Below, one piece after another: positions 25,932 to 33,480 of a DNA stretch of 64,000 nt. Position 1 is the first letter of the stretch, and each line of letters starts with the position of its first letter. This stretch comes from JAAXHV01 sp965207165 (GTDB taxonomy: Bacteria; Pseudomonadota; Gammaproteobacteria; Eutrophobiales; Eutrophobiaceae), in contig OZ242265.1 in NCBI GenBank assembly GCA_965207165.1, positions 3,100,001 through 3,164,000 of the forward strand. Reading direction: 5' to 3'. The position numbers and the translations under genes are program-made. The notes beneath the pieces are model-generated. The model made no database searches and was not told the DNA's origin. It saw only the letters and a list, made by a program, of their open reading frames with translations.

Positions 25932-27427
25932 TGGAAGCCTGGCGCAACCCGATTATCCTGCTGTCCCTGGTGCTGTACCTCGGAATTTGCATCGGCTTCG
26001 GTTTGTGGGCCATGCGCCGTACGCGCTCGACCAGGGACTTCTTCATGGCGGGCCGTTCCCTGGGGCCGCTGGTACTCACATTCGCCGTTTTTTCCAGTAC
26101 CCTGAGCGGTTTCGGGTTTGTCGGCGGACCCGGGCTGGTTTATTCGATGGGGATGAGTTCCGCCTACATGATCATCGTGTCGACGGCAGGCTTCACGATG
26201 GGGTTTTTCCTGGTTTCCAAACGCATCCGCCTGATCGCGGAGCTGCGCGACAACATCTCTCTGCCGGGTATAGTCGCTGCCCGTTACAACAGCAATCATG
26301 CGCGTTTTTTAACTGCCGTGGCCATATTACTCGGGGTGATGGGTTACCTGGCCACCCAGATACTGGCCATGGCAGTAGTCATGCAGTCCATCATCAACAG
26401 CGTCGGCTGGTTCGGTTCGACCAGCCTGTTATTTTGCATGGCGGTGTCTTCCGCCGTACTGATCTTTTATTGCGTCACGGGCGGCATCATCGCCTCCGTA
26501 TATACCGACGTGATACAGGGGTCCGCCATGGCGGTGGCGGGCATACTTATCGTGTTTACCGTTTACGCGCTGTTTGACGGCAGCCTGGCCGGGGCTTCCC
26601 GGGTCTTGTACGAGGACGATCCCGCGGCTATCGGGCCGTTCGGCACCGAGGGCATCATCTGCGCGCTGTCCTGGTATTTCGTGTTCGGCCTGGGACTGGC
26701 CGGTCAACCGCATATCATTACCAAGATGATGATGACGCGCAATCTCGCGGACAACCGCTATGTCCTGCCGGCATCGATCCTCGGCTATGCCTTGTCCGGG
26801 CTGTTGTGGATCATGCTCGGTTTCGCCATGCGGGCACTGGTTATCCAGGGCGACCATGCACCACTGGGTTCGCCCGATATGGCTGCTGCCGAATTCCTGC
26901 AGTTCTATACCCACCCCATACTGGCAGGCGTCGTCTTTGCCGCGCTGTTTGCGGCGATCATGTCCACTGCCGACGGTTTCCTGAACGTGGGAACCGCCGC
27001 CGTTATCCACGATATCCCGGTAGCCGTACGCGGCCGGCCGGTAACGAATGAACTGTTCTGGGCGCGTGTGGTCACGGTTTTACTCTCCGTGGTCGCTGCA
27101 GGCTTTGCCCTGTTTTCCTATTACGTGAACGAACGCCTGGTGGCCATCCTCGGGGTGTTCGGCTGGAGTACCTTCGCGGCCGCGATCGTGCCCGTGGTGG
27201 CACTGGGCCTGAACTGGAAACGGGCTACGGCCGGCGCTGCCTGCGCGTCCATCATCATCAGCCTGGCGCTCAACCTGTCACTCGAGTTATTTGCAATAGA
27301 TATCCCCTGGGGGATACACGGCGGGTTTATCGCACTGCTGGTATCCTTGATCAGCTTTATCGTGATCTCGCTGCTGCAAACGCCGAAACCGCTGGCAGAA
27401 GACATCGATGCCGTCATGGATATGTAA
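25931..27427 (+). CDS. Sodium:solute symporter family (SSS) transporter
   Basis: 498-residue inner-membrane transporter with about 13 helices. SSS features include RRTRSTRDFFMAGRSLGP after helix 1, the STLSGFGFVGGPG segment of the substrate/Na+ region, and GLAGQPHIITKMMMTRN. Solute specificity is unknown; the closest-looking families carry carboxylates, amino acids or pantothenate. It overlaps the upstream small membrane gene by one base. The convergent gene downstream encodes a beta-propeller. Confidence 0.9.
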   Translation: MEAWRNPIILLSLVLYLGICIGFGLWAMRRTRSTRDFFMAGRSLGPLVLTFAVFSSTLSGFGFVGGPGLVYSMGMSSAYMIIVSTAGFTMGFFLVSKRIRLIAELRDNISLPGIVAARYNSNHARFLTAVAILLGVMGYLATQILAMAVVMQSIINSVGWFGSTSLLFCMAVSSAVLIFYCVTGGIIASVYTDVIQGSAMAVAGILIVFTVYALFDGSLAGASRVLYEDDPAAIGPFGTEGIICALSWYFVFGLGLAGQPHIITKMMMTRNLADNRYVLPASILGYALSGLLWIMLGFAMRALVIQGDHAPLGSPDMAAAEFLQFYTHPILAGVVFAALFAAIMSTADGFLNVGTAAVIHDIPVAVRGRPVTNELFWARVVTVLLSVVAAGFALFSYYVNERLVAILGVFGWSTFAAAIVPVVALGLNWKRATAGAACASIIISLALNLSLELFAIDIPWGIHGGFIALLVSLISFIVISLLQTPKPLAEDIDAVMDM

Positions 27428-27446
27428 CCCCGGGTTCCGTGCCGGG

Positions 27447-28391
27447 TCAGGCGTACGGCCAGATCTCCAGTCCGTGGATCGCGTTCCTGATATCCATGGA
27501 CAGGTTGACGCTGACGACTGTCTTGTCCGAGTGGAGATCGTATATGGTGATGGTGGAAGGTGAAGAACCGCCCGCGATAAACCTGTCGGATAGCGGACAC
27601 AGTCCCCGGCCGAACCCCTGCCGGGCAATTTTTGTATCGTCCATCCCGGCAAAGCGGATTTCCTCTTCGGGGTAGCGCTTTATTCTGAACGCCCGGTCGC
27701 CCCCATTCCGGCCCACGTAGCGCACGCAATCGGATTTTGTGTCGTTGAACAGCACCCCTTCCCTGAACGGCCGGGCGTTATGGCTGCCGGCCGGTAAACT
27801 GCAGACTTCGGATATGCTGAAATCCTTTCCGAGATGTAACATGGCGCCCGTGTGCAGGCCGCTGAAATAGACACCGGTAGCCTGCACGGAGACCATGTTC
27901 AGGTGCAGGTTGTTCACAAATTCCGGGCCTTCGCTGGAACATGGGTCGAACTGTTGAAGCTGCCACTCAGAGCGCTGCCGCTCAACGTAAAGACCCCGGG
28001 TAAACTCTTCCTGCGACAGGTTGAACACCAGGATACTGTCATAACCCGTCGAGGTCAGGAACAGCAGGTTGTCCTTTTTACATATCTCGTGGCAATGCTT
28101 GAGATACGGGTTCCTGTATGAACGTTGTATCTGGAAATCCTGGTCATAAACGAACAGTTCATCGCTGGCGGCAATGTAAATCTCGCCATTGTGAAACTCG
28201 ATGCCGCGCAGGCCCCGGTCCCAGCCGCGCCCGGTAAAATCAATGTCCGAGGTATTCCAGTCCACGTGCTGGAACGCCTCCCGCCGGTCGAAATCCACGG
28301 TAAATATCCCGCCGTGGCTGTCCCCCTGCTCGCTGCCGCGCACCACCGAGGTAGCGATCAGCTTCGGCAGGTACGGCCTGTTATTCGCCAT
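27447..28391 (-). CDS. Beta-propeller protein of unknown function
   Basis: 314-residue protein without an obvious signal peptide. Repeated strands such as GGIFTVDFD, GLRGIEFHNGEIYIAASD, LLFLTSTGYDSILVFN, GVYFSGLHTG and GVLFNDTKSD suggest a six-bladed NHL/YVTN-like propeller. I do not recognise a named family with certainty. It is the last of three leftward genes (hydroxylase, dehydrogenase, propeller). Together with the convergent symporter it may form an uptake/catabolic or modification cluster; no substrate is deducible. Confidence 0.7.
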   Translation of the reverse strand: MANNRPYLPKLIATSVVRGSEQGDSHGGIFTVDFDRREAFQHVDWNTSDIDFTGRGWDRGLRGIEFHNGEIYIAASDELFVYDQDFQIQRSYRNPYLKHCHEICKKDNLLFLTSTGYDSILVFNLSQEEFTRGLYVERQRSEWQLQQFDPCSSEGPEFVNNLHLNMVSVQATGVYFSGLHTGAMLHLGKDFSISEVCSLPAGSHNARPFREGVLFNDTKSDCVRYVGRNGGDRAFRIKRYPEEEIRFAGMDDTKIARQGFGRGLCPLSDRFIAGGSSPSTITIYDLHSDKTVVSVNLSMDIRNAIHGLEIWPYA

Positions 28392-28400
28392 GCTCCGTAT

Positions 28401-29540
28401 TCAGTAGCCCCGGCCGATATCCACAACGTTCAACATGCGCTCGCCGTTGATATAGCGCCGCAGGTTTTCCGTGATGACGATGCGGTTGCGCTCAAAGCCC
28501 CGGTCGGTCATATACGAGATATGGGGGGTGATGATGACATTGGGCAAGGTCCACAGTTCATGGCCTTTGGTCAGCGGTTCGGGGTCGGTGACGTCCAGGC
28601 CTGCCCCGGCCAGCCTGCCGCTCTTCAGCGCCGCGATCAGTTCTGCGGTATCGGTGTTCCTGCCGCGCCCGATACTGATAAAGTACGCGCCTTGCCTGAC
28701 CGCGGCAAAGAATTCCCCGCCGAAGATCCCCGTCGTTTCCCGGGTCAGGGGCAGGGTATTGACGACCACGTGCGCCTGTGCGGCCAGTTCCGGCAGTTCA
28801 TCAGACAGACCCACGTAGTCGACGAAGTCCGGCCCTTCCCTGCCGGACCGGCGCGTAGCGATGACCCGCATGCCCAGCGCTGCCGCCCGTCTTGCAACTT
28901 CTGTCCCGATACCGCCCAGCCCCACGACCAGCATGGTCTTCCCGCTGATTTCGATCATCGGGGAAGGCGTATCAGGCGGTCTCTGCCAGGTTTGCTCCTG
29001 TTGCAGATGGTGGAAATACTGCAGGTTCCGGGTCAGCATCATAAGCATGGCAATGACATGCTCCGCTATGGGCGGCCCGGCGGTGTGCTGCGAATTCGTC
29101 AGGATGAAATCGGCTTGTTCCGCTTCCGGCGACAGGAGACAACGATCAACGCCGGTCCCGAAATGCTGCAGCCAACGTACGTTTTTTGCAATCCTGATCA
29201 GTTGCGGGCTGCAGATGCCCAGAATCACTTCCGCCTCCTCAAGTATGCTGATTTGCTCACCGCTGAATTCCTGGCCGGTAACGGTAACGATTTCGACGCC
29301 GTCGCTGACTTTACCCAATGACTCCAGCAGTTCATCGCGCAAGCCCCAGCGCGCGGAAGGTATCATCACGACGATTTTTTCCGGCCTTTCCCACCCGGGT
29401 GACTCACGCACAGGCCGTTCAGCTTCATCAAGGCGCAGTTGTTCGATGAGCGCCTGTGTTGCCGGGTCGGGTCCGGCGGCGCCTGCCGGCAGACACGTCA
29501 GCACCAATACAACTGCAAAAGCGGAGATAAGACTGTTCAT
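28401..29540 (-). CDS. D-2-hydroxyacid dehydrogenase family protein with signal peptide
   Basis: 379-residue NAD(P)-dependent D-isomer-specific 2-hydroxyacid dehydrogenase. Rossmann motif GLGGIGTEVARRAAALG, catalytic Arg in IGRGRNTDTAEL, Glu in TDPEPL and His in ITPHISY are all present. The ATG at 29540 gives a clear signal peptide (MNSLISAFAVVLVLTCLPAG, cleavage after GAA). An exported NAD-dependent dehydrogenase is unusual, since free NAD is scarce in the periplasm; it may keep tightly bound cofactor or have lost catalysis. It lies between the propeller and the hydroxylase genes. Confidence 0.88.
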   Translation of the reverse strand: MNSLISAFAVVLVLTCLPAGAAGPDPATQALIEQLRLDEAERPVRESPGWERPEKIVVMIPSARWGLRDELLESLGKVSDGVEIVTVTGQEFSGEQISILEEAEVILGICSPQLIRIAKNVRWLQHFGTGVDRCLLSPEAEQADFILTNSQHTAGPPIAEHVIAMLMMLTRNLQYFHHLQQEQTWQRPPDTPSPMIEISGKTMLVVGLGGIGTEVARRAAALGMRVIATRRSGREGPDFVDYVGLSDELPELAAQAHVVVNTLPLTRETTGIFGGEFFAAVRQGAYFISIGRGRNTDTAELIAALKSGRLAGAGLDVTDPEPLTKGHELWTLPNVIITPHISYMTDRGFERNRIVITENLRRYINGERMLNVVDIGRGY

Positions 29541-29559
29541 GGCTGGGATACTGCCTCCG

Positions 29560-30123
29560 TTAATGCGCCCCGGCATTTCCACCCGGCGGCACGTAGTCAA
29601 AGATAAACGTAATCCTGTCTTCAGTACCTTTGTTCATCACGCTGTGGACTTTCTGGTTGTTGATTTCATAGGCCTGTCCCACCTCCAGGCGAAACGGGCG
29701 GCCGTCGATCATGAAACGGACCCTGGGGTTGGTGGTGATCGGGACATGGATGCGATGACTGAAATGAAATGACGGATGCGCGTCGCGGTGGGGCCTGATT
29801 TTACCGCCGGCGAGGAGTTTCGCCGCCATGGCGCGTATGATGGTCCCGCCCGCGGGGTAAAAATCGCTGATGATGCCGTGCATCAACGGCATGGCGACCT
29901 CGACCAGCCGGTCCCAGCCGGGCTGCTTGCTGACTTCGATATTGGGCCAGCCCGTCCCGTCCGTGAAAACCAGTACGATGGACTCCGTGTAGCGATGAAC
30001 GTCGTATTCGTTCTGGCGCTGTTCCTGCTCGTACCAGGCCCCCTGCTCCTGGTCGAGGATGCGTCCGCGCAACGCGTCCATGTCTACCTGACCCAGAGAT
30101 TTTATCGGTTCACCTATGTCCAT
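29560..30123 (-). CDS. Aspartyl/asparaginyl beta-hydroxylase domain protein
   Basis: 187-residue Fe(II)/2-oxoglutarate-dependent oxygenase of the AspH family. Iron ligands are visible as HRDAH (first His) and NNQKVHSVMN (second His), with SHRIHVPI for 2-oxoglutarate binding. The protein is cytoplasmic. A second member of this family (52719-55982) is disrupted by an IS; the two differ clearly in sequence. First gene of a three-gene leftward group; its target is unknown. Confidence 0.86.
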   Translation of the reverse strand: MDIGEPIKSLGQVDMDALRGRILDQEQGAWYEQEQRQNEYDVHRYTESIVLVFTDGTGWPNIEVSKQPGWDRLVEVAMPLMHGIISDFYPAGGTIIRAMAAKLLAGGKIRPHRDAHPSFHFSHRIHVPITTNPRVRFMIDGRPFRLEVGQAYEINNQKVHSVMNKGTEDRITFIFDYVPPGGNAGAH

Positions 30124-30143
30124 CGCGCCAGCCTAACAACCAA

Positions 30144-31649
30144 TCATGAAGACGTCAAAAACCGTGCAATTCGCACCATGGCTTCGGTATCAAACCGGCA
30201 ATAACGCAGTAATTGTTCCTCGAGCTCTGCCTTTCTGGCCGGTGAGGTATCCGGGTTAATCGCTTCCAGGTAACCGTCGGAGGCTGCCATTCCTTCGGCG
30301 ATACCTTCCAGCCCGGAGTAATCCAACTGCGGATCGATGGTCGGTGATACCGCTTTTAACGACCACGAACCCAGCATGTCCGGATGGTAGTAGTGCTCCC
30401 TGACAATCGGATGCAGGTCGACCAGGCGTTCGATGATTGGTGTCAATGACGGCTTCAAATCAGGAAACATCTCTATCAGATTGTTGATTACGAGTTTTTC
30501 ATAGGTCGTATACATGAAGACCGGCCCGTTCGACCCGAGGCATTCAACCAGTCTTTCCGCCAAGCTGCGCATAGGCGGTTCGCCTGATAAATCCAGAAAC
30601 TCATGGTGACGGATATTCTCAACCTCGTTGTCGGAGGGACCCTGGTCAATATGGCACGACCACTGGATCGGGACAGCATGGTAAGGACGCATCCCCGCCC
30701 AGACGGGCACGGCAGGGCCTATTGTTTCAAAGTCCAGGTAATAGCGCGGGTAATCAAACTCATCGACGGCACGTTTTGCGTCCGCCGATATCTCTGCCTC
30801 GCCCCTGCACGTGGCTGCATGGATGCGCAACCGGTTGCGGCTGCTCAGAGCCGCTGCATCGATCTCCCTGATATCCCGGTATCCGGCGTTTACCCAGCCG
30901 GCCAGTTCCGCCTTGCTGCCCCTGAGACCCATGACCGGGTATTCAGCATGCGCGGGCCAGCACTGTGACATGAACGCACACTCATACGGGCTGTAGCAGT
31001 GGCCGCCGACCGGCACTTCCGGGATGTTGCCGCTAATCGCGGTTCGGGCTTCGCTGATTAATTCAACAACCTCGTCCTGGTGTCGCAGCGCTGTGGGCGT
31101 CTGATCAACTTCAACCAGCAGGCCCCGGTAATCATCACCTCCCCGGTACACAAATTCAGTATTAACATGGGCCAGGGATATCGCCCTCAAATCCAGCCCG
31201 GCTTTTGTCAGCACCCAGTATTGAATAGCGCAATCCAATTCATGGTGGCGCTTGACACTGGCGGCCGCTTTCACTTCGATCGCGCGCCAGCCTCCGCGTT
31301 CCACCGGCAGCAACACATCGGCGCGGACCAGTACTCCGTCGAACTGAAACGTGGCCTCGTAAATCGGCTTGTCATACCCGTTAGCGATAAGTTCAGCCGT
31401 CTCTCTCGAGGCTTCGCCTGGTTCCGGGGAATAGGGAATTTCCACCCCGTCCCCCGAACCGAATACCTGCTTGGCTATCTCCCCCACCTGGTTCCCGATT
31501 GCAAAAAATGACTCCGCCATGGAACTCGTCTCGGCCAGTTCCGGGTGATGCGCCTCCAGGTGCAGTTTCTTACCGCACTGCCAGGCCGAGATCAGGCGGG
31601 ATTTGGAGAGGTAGGGTTTTGTCGTTGAATTCAACTTATATTGTGACAA
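30144..31649 (-). CDS. DUF2779 protein: PD-(D/E)XK-like nuclease plus DEDD-type exonuclease domain
   Basis: About 501-residue protein. The N-terminal half (residues about 15-230) resembles Cas4/RecB-type nucleases: VRADVLLP ... AIEVKAAASVKRHHELDCAIQ matches a D...ExK catalytic core, with a later cysteine cluster (CYSPYECAFMSQC) as in iron-sulfur nucleases. The C-terminal DUF2779 begins YYLDFETIGP, the DxE motif of DEDD 3'-5' exonucleases. I set the start at a TTG (31649) preceded by GGGCAGAAGA; upstream in-frame sequence overlaps the next gene. It sits 55 bp after a DUF4143 ATPase. A role in DNA repair or defence is inferred. Confidence 0.75.
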   Translation of the reverse strand: MSQYKLNSTTKPYLSKSRLISAWQCGKKLHLEAHHPELAETSSMAESFFAIGNQVGEIAKQVFGSGDGVEIPYSPEPGEASRETAELIANGYDKPIYEATFQFDGVLVRADVLLPVERGGWRAIEVKAAASVKRHHELDCAIQYWVLTKAGLDLRAISLAHVNTEFVYRGGDDYRGLLVEVDQTPTALRHQDEVVELISEARTAISGNIPEVPVGGHCYSPYECAFMSQCWPAHAEYPVMGLRGSKAELAGWVNAGYRDIREIDAAALSSRNRLRIHAATCRGEAEISADAKRAVDEFDYPRYYLDFETIGPAVPVWAGMRPYHAVPIQWSCHIDQGPSDNEVENIRHHEFLDLSGEPPMRSLAERLVECLGSNGPVFMYTTYEKLVINNLIEMFPDLKPSLTPIIERLVDLHPIVREHYYHPDMLGSWSLKAVSPTIDPQLDYSGLEGIAEGMAASDGYLEAINPDTSPARKAELEEQLLRYCRFDTEAMVRIARFLTSS

Positions 31650-31704
31650 TCTTCTGCCCTTGCATATTTTTTGATAGTAGGCGGCGCTTGAGAACTTCTG
31701 CCGT

Positions 31705-32943
31705 CTACTTCCCGGCCCATAAAGTCGATATGGGAGCGGCGGTAATCCGGCTTCCGAGCGGGTAGGTGGCGGAGCCGGTATGAAGCACGACCCCGGCGAT
31801 GAATTGGTCGCGCAGGTTATCCCGCAACCATGCCAGGTGCCTGCCATCCTGCGAAGAAGGCGCGTTGTCGGCCTTGACTTCCACCCCGATGATGCGTTGT
31901 CCGCGCAGTTCGGCGACGACGTCTATCTCAATACGTCCCTGCTCCGAACGGAGGTGGTACAGCCTGGGCCGAGCGGCAGCAACGGTAGCTTCTGCTCGAA
32001 GTTGGGCTGTGACAAACGTTTCCAGCAGGCGGCCCATCAGCTTGCCGTCACGCATTACCGCCGTAGTGTCAACGCCAAGCGTCCCACCCAGTAACGCAGA
32101 GTCGATCAAATAGCGTTTGGGTGACAAGATCAGGCGCTTGAGACGGTTTGAAGTCCACGCCGGCAATTGATCAACTACCATGAGGTTCCTGAGCAAGCGT
32201 TCGTAAGCCACCGCAGTCTTGCGGTTGATGCCGGCGGCGTCATAGAGGGTCTTATGTTCGGCAAGTCCGGCGGAGTTGAGCGCATACGCCTCAAAGTAGC
32301 GCCCGAGGCGGGTCGGGTCACGACTGCCGTTGAGCGTCAGCGCGTCGCGGGTCAATAGTTGTTCAACGTAACTTTCCAACCAACGCTCGCGCACGCGCCC
32401 GGATAATGCCAATGCCGCTTCGGGGAACCCTCCTTGTAATGCCAGGTCGATATAACCGCGTAAATCGGGCGTATCGGAGGCGGGCGCCAGTTCCTCACCC
32501 GCAACCAGCCGGTCCACAAGGGGTTGTACGGCATTGCCTGTCTGCTCGGCAACGGTCAACGGGTACATCGGGACTCGCACCACTCTCCCTGTTCCAGGCC
32601 AGGTTTCCGTATCAATATCGGCGCGCACGGACCCGGTCAGCAGGTAACGACCGGGGCGACTGTCAGAGTCCACCGCTCGTTTAACGGCGCCCAGCACCTC
32701 CGGCACGGCCTGCCATTCATCGAGCAATACCGGCTCCGGCAGGTCCCGCAGCGCGGCGTCGGGGTTGGCGCGAAACGCTGCGGCTTCATCGGCACGATCA
32801 AGCCGCACGACCCTGGCTGCGTACCGGGCAGCCGTAGTCGTTTTGCCTGTGGCCCTGGGTCCCACGACCAGCAGGGCAGGCAATTCGGACAGAAGTTCCA
32901 CCAGCAGCGGATCTATCAAGCGGGGCCTGTAGGCACTCATCAT
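31705..32943 (-). CDS. AAA-family ATPase with DUF4143 domain
   Basis: 412-residue protein with Walker A VGPRATGKTT (about residues 27-36), Walker B VLLDEWQAVP and sensor TGSV, followed by DUF4143 (about 205-370). Near the C-terminus QGRIEIDVVAEL ... IGVEVKADN is a PD-(D/E)XK-like signature. Such proteins are widespread, mobile and functionally obscure. Upstream lies an array of 23-bp tandem repeats (32971-33050), and downstream the DUF2779 nuclease gene. Confidence 0.85.
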   Translation of the reverse strand: MMSAYRPRLIDPLLVELLSELPALLVVGPRATGKTTTAARYAARVVRLDRADEAAAFRANPDAALRDLPEPVLLDEWQAVPEVLGAVKRAVDSDSRPGRYLLTGSVRADIDTETWPGTGRVVRVPMYPLTVAEQTGNAVQPLVDRLVAGEELAPASDTPDLRGYIDLALQGGFPEAALALSGRVRERWLESYVEQLLTRDALTLNGSRDPTRLGRYFEAYALNSAGLAEHKTLYDAAGINRKTAVAYERLLRNLMVVDQLPAWTSNRLKRLILSPKRYLIDSALLGGTLGVDTTAVMRDGKLMGRLLETFVTAQLRAEATVAAARPRLYHLRSEQGRIEIDVVAELRGQRIIGVEVKADNAPSSQDGRHLAWLRDNLRDQFIAGVVLHTGSATYPLGSRITAAPISTLWAGK

Positions 32944-32970
32944 GCTGGCATGATACCATTTATCTTTGCG

Positions 32971-33050
32971 TTGAGTACCGTTTTCCCGCGCCTTTGAGTA
33001 CCGTTTTCCCGCAACCTCGAGTACCGTTTTCCCGCAACCTTGAGTAGCGA
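32971..33050. repeat. Tandem 23-bp repeats (TTGAGTACCGTTTTCCCGCA type)
   Basis: Three head-to-tail 23-bp copies (32971-32993, 32994-33016, 33017-33039) plus a partial fourth (33040-33050). The unit is followed by ACC or a variant. No spacers separate them, so this is not CRISPR. The 23-bp period is the same as that of the repeats at the end of the IS21 element at 55700-55814, so it may be an orphan transposon end. Confidence 0.8.
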
Positions 33051-33086
33051 CAGCGACAGAACAACTAAGTGTTATGTCCCCAGAAT

Positions 33087-33380
33087 TTAAGAAGTATGAA
33101 CCATATCCTGGCTGCGAGATGGAATATCGTTTAATTCTTTCCCGATTTTCCTTTGTGCGAGACGCAGCTCATAGCTCTTTTGCAGATTCAGCCAGAACAC
33201 CGCCGATGTGCCGAACCATTTGCCAAGACGCAATGCAGTATCCGCATTGACGTTCCTCTGGCCGCCAATAATCTGTGTGATGCGATTAGTGGGTATTTTG
33301 AGTTGGCGCGCCAGTTCTGTGGCGCTGATACCAATCTCGGCTAATTCGTCTCGCAATATAATGCCCGGATGTATTGGAAT
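33087..33380 (-). CDS. higA: HigA-type antitoxin, probably decayed start (ATT)
   Basis: About 97-residue HTH_3 antitoxin of the HigA/VapI family: PIHPGIILRDELAEIGISA, then TELARQLKIPTNRITQIIGG (HTH) and DTALRLGKWFG. The conserved N-terminus reads back to an ATT codon at 33378-33380, preceded by a good AGGAG. A standard ATG seems to have mutated to ATT. The first standard start (TTG at 33354-33356) falls inside the conserved HPGxILRDE block. Only a C-terminal scrap of the higB toxin gene remains upstream, so this is a relic or solo antitoxin. Confidence 0.75.
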   Translation of the reverse strand: MPIHPGIILRDELAEIGISATELARQLKIPTNRITQIIGGQRNVNADTALRLGKWFGTSAVFWLNLQKSYELRLAQRKIGKELNDIPSRSQDMVHTS

Positions 33381-33405
33381 TCTGCTCCTAAGCGCTGCCT
33401 TACTA

Positions 33406-33480
33406 TCAGTGGTAATCGGTTATCTCAACATTTTCAGGTCCATTCCGGGACCACTCAAAACAAATTCGCCATTGCCTGTT
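33406..33480 (-). pseudogene. higB: 3' fragment of a higB toxin gene
   Basis: In the frame ending at the TGA at 33406-33408 the sequence reads NRQWRICFEWSRNGPENVEI then TDYH, the characteristic C-terminus of HigB/RelE-like toxins, directly before higA. The 5' two thirds are missing. The fragment is fused to, and overlaps in another frame, the last codons of ispE. This marks the right edge of the accessory region. Confidence 0.8.

Noticed and set aside
28125..29321. 398-codon plus-strand open frame
   Set aside because: Antisense to the propeller and dehydrogenase genes, which have clear motifs; a product of high GC.
32971..33050. Tandem 23-bp repeats as a CRISPR array
   Set aside because: No spacers between units; the adjacent DUF2779 protein only resembles Cas4 in fold.
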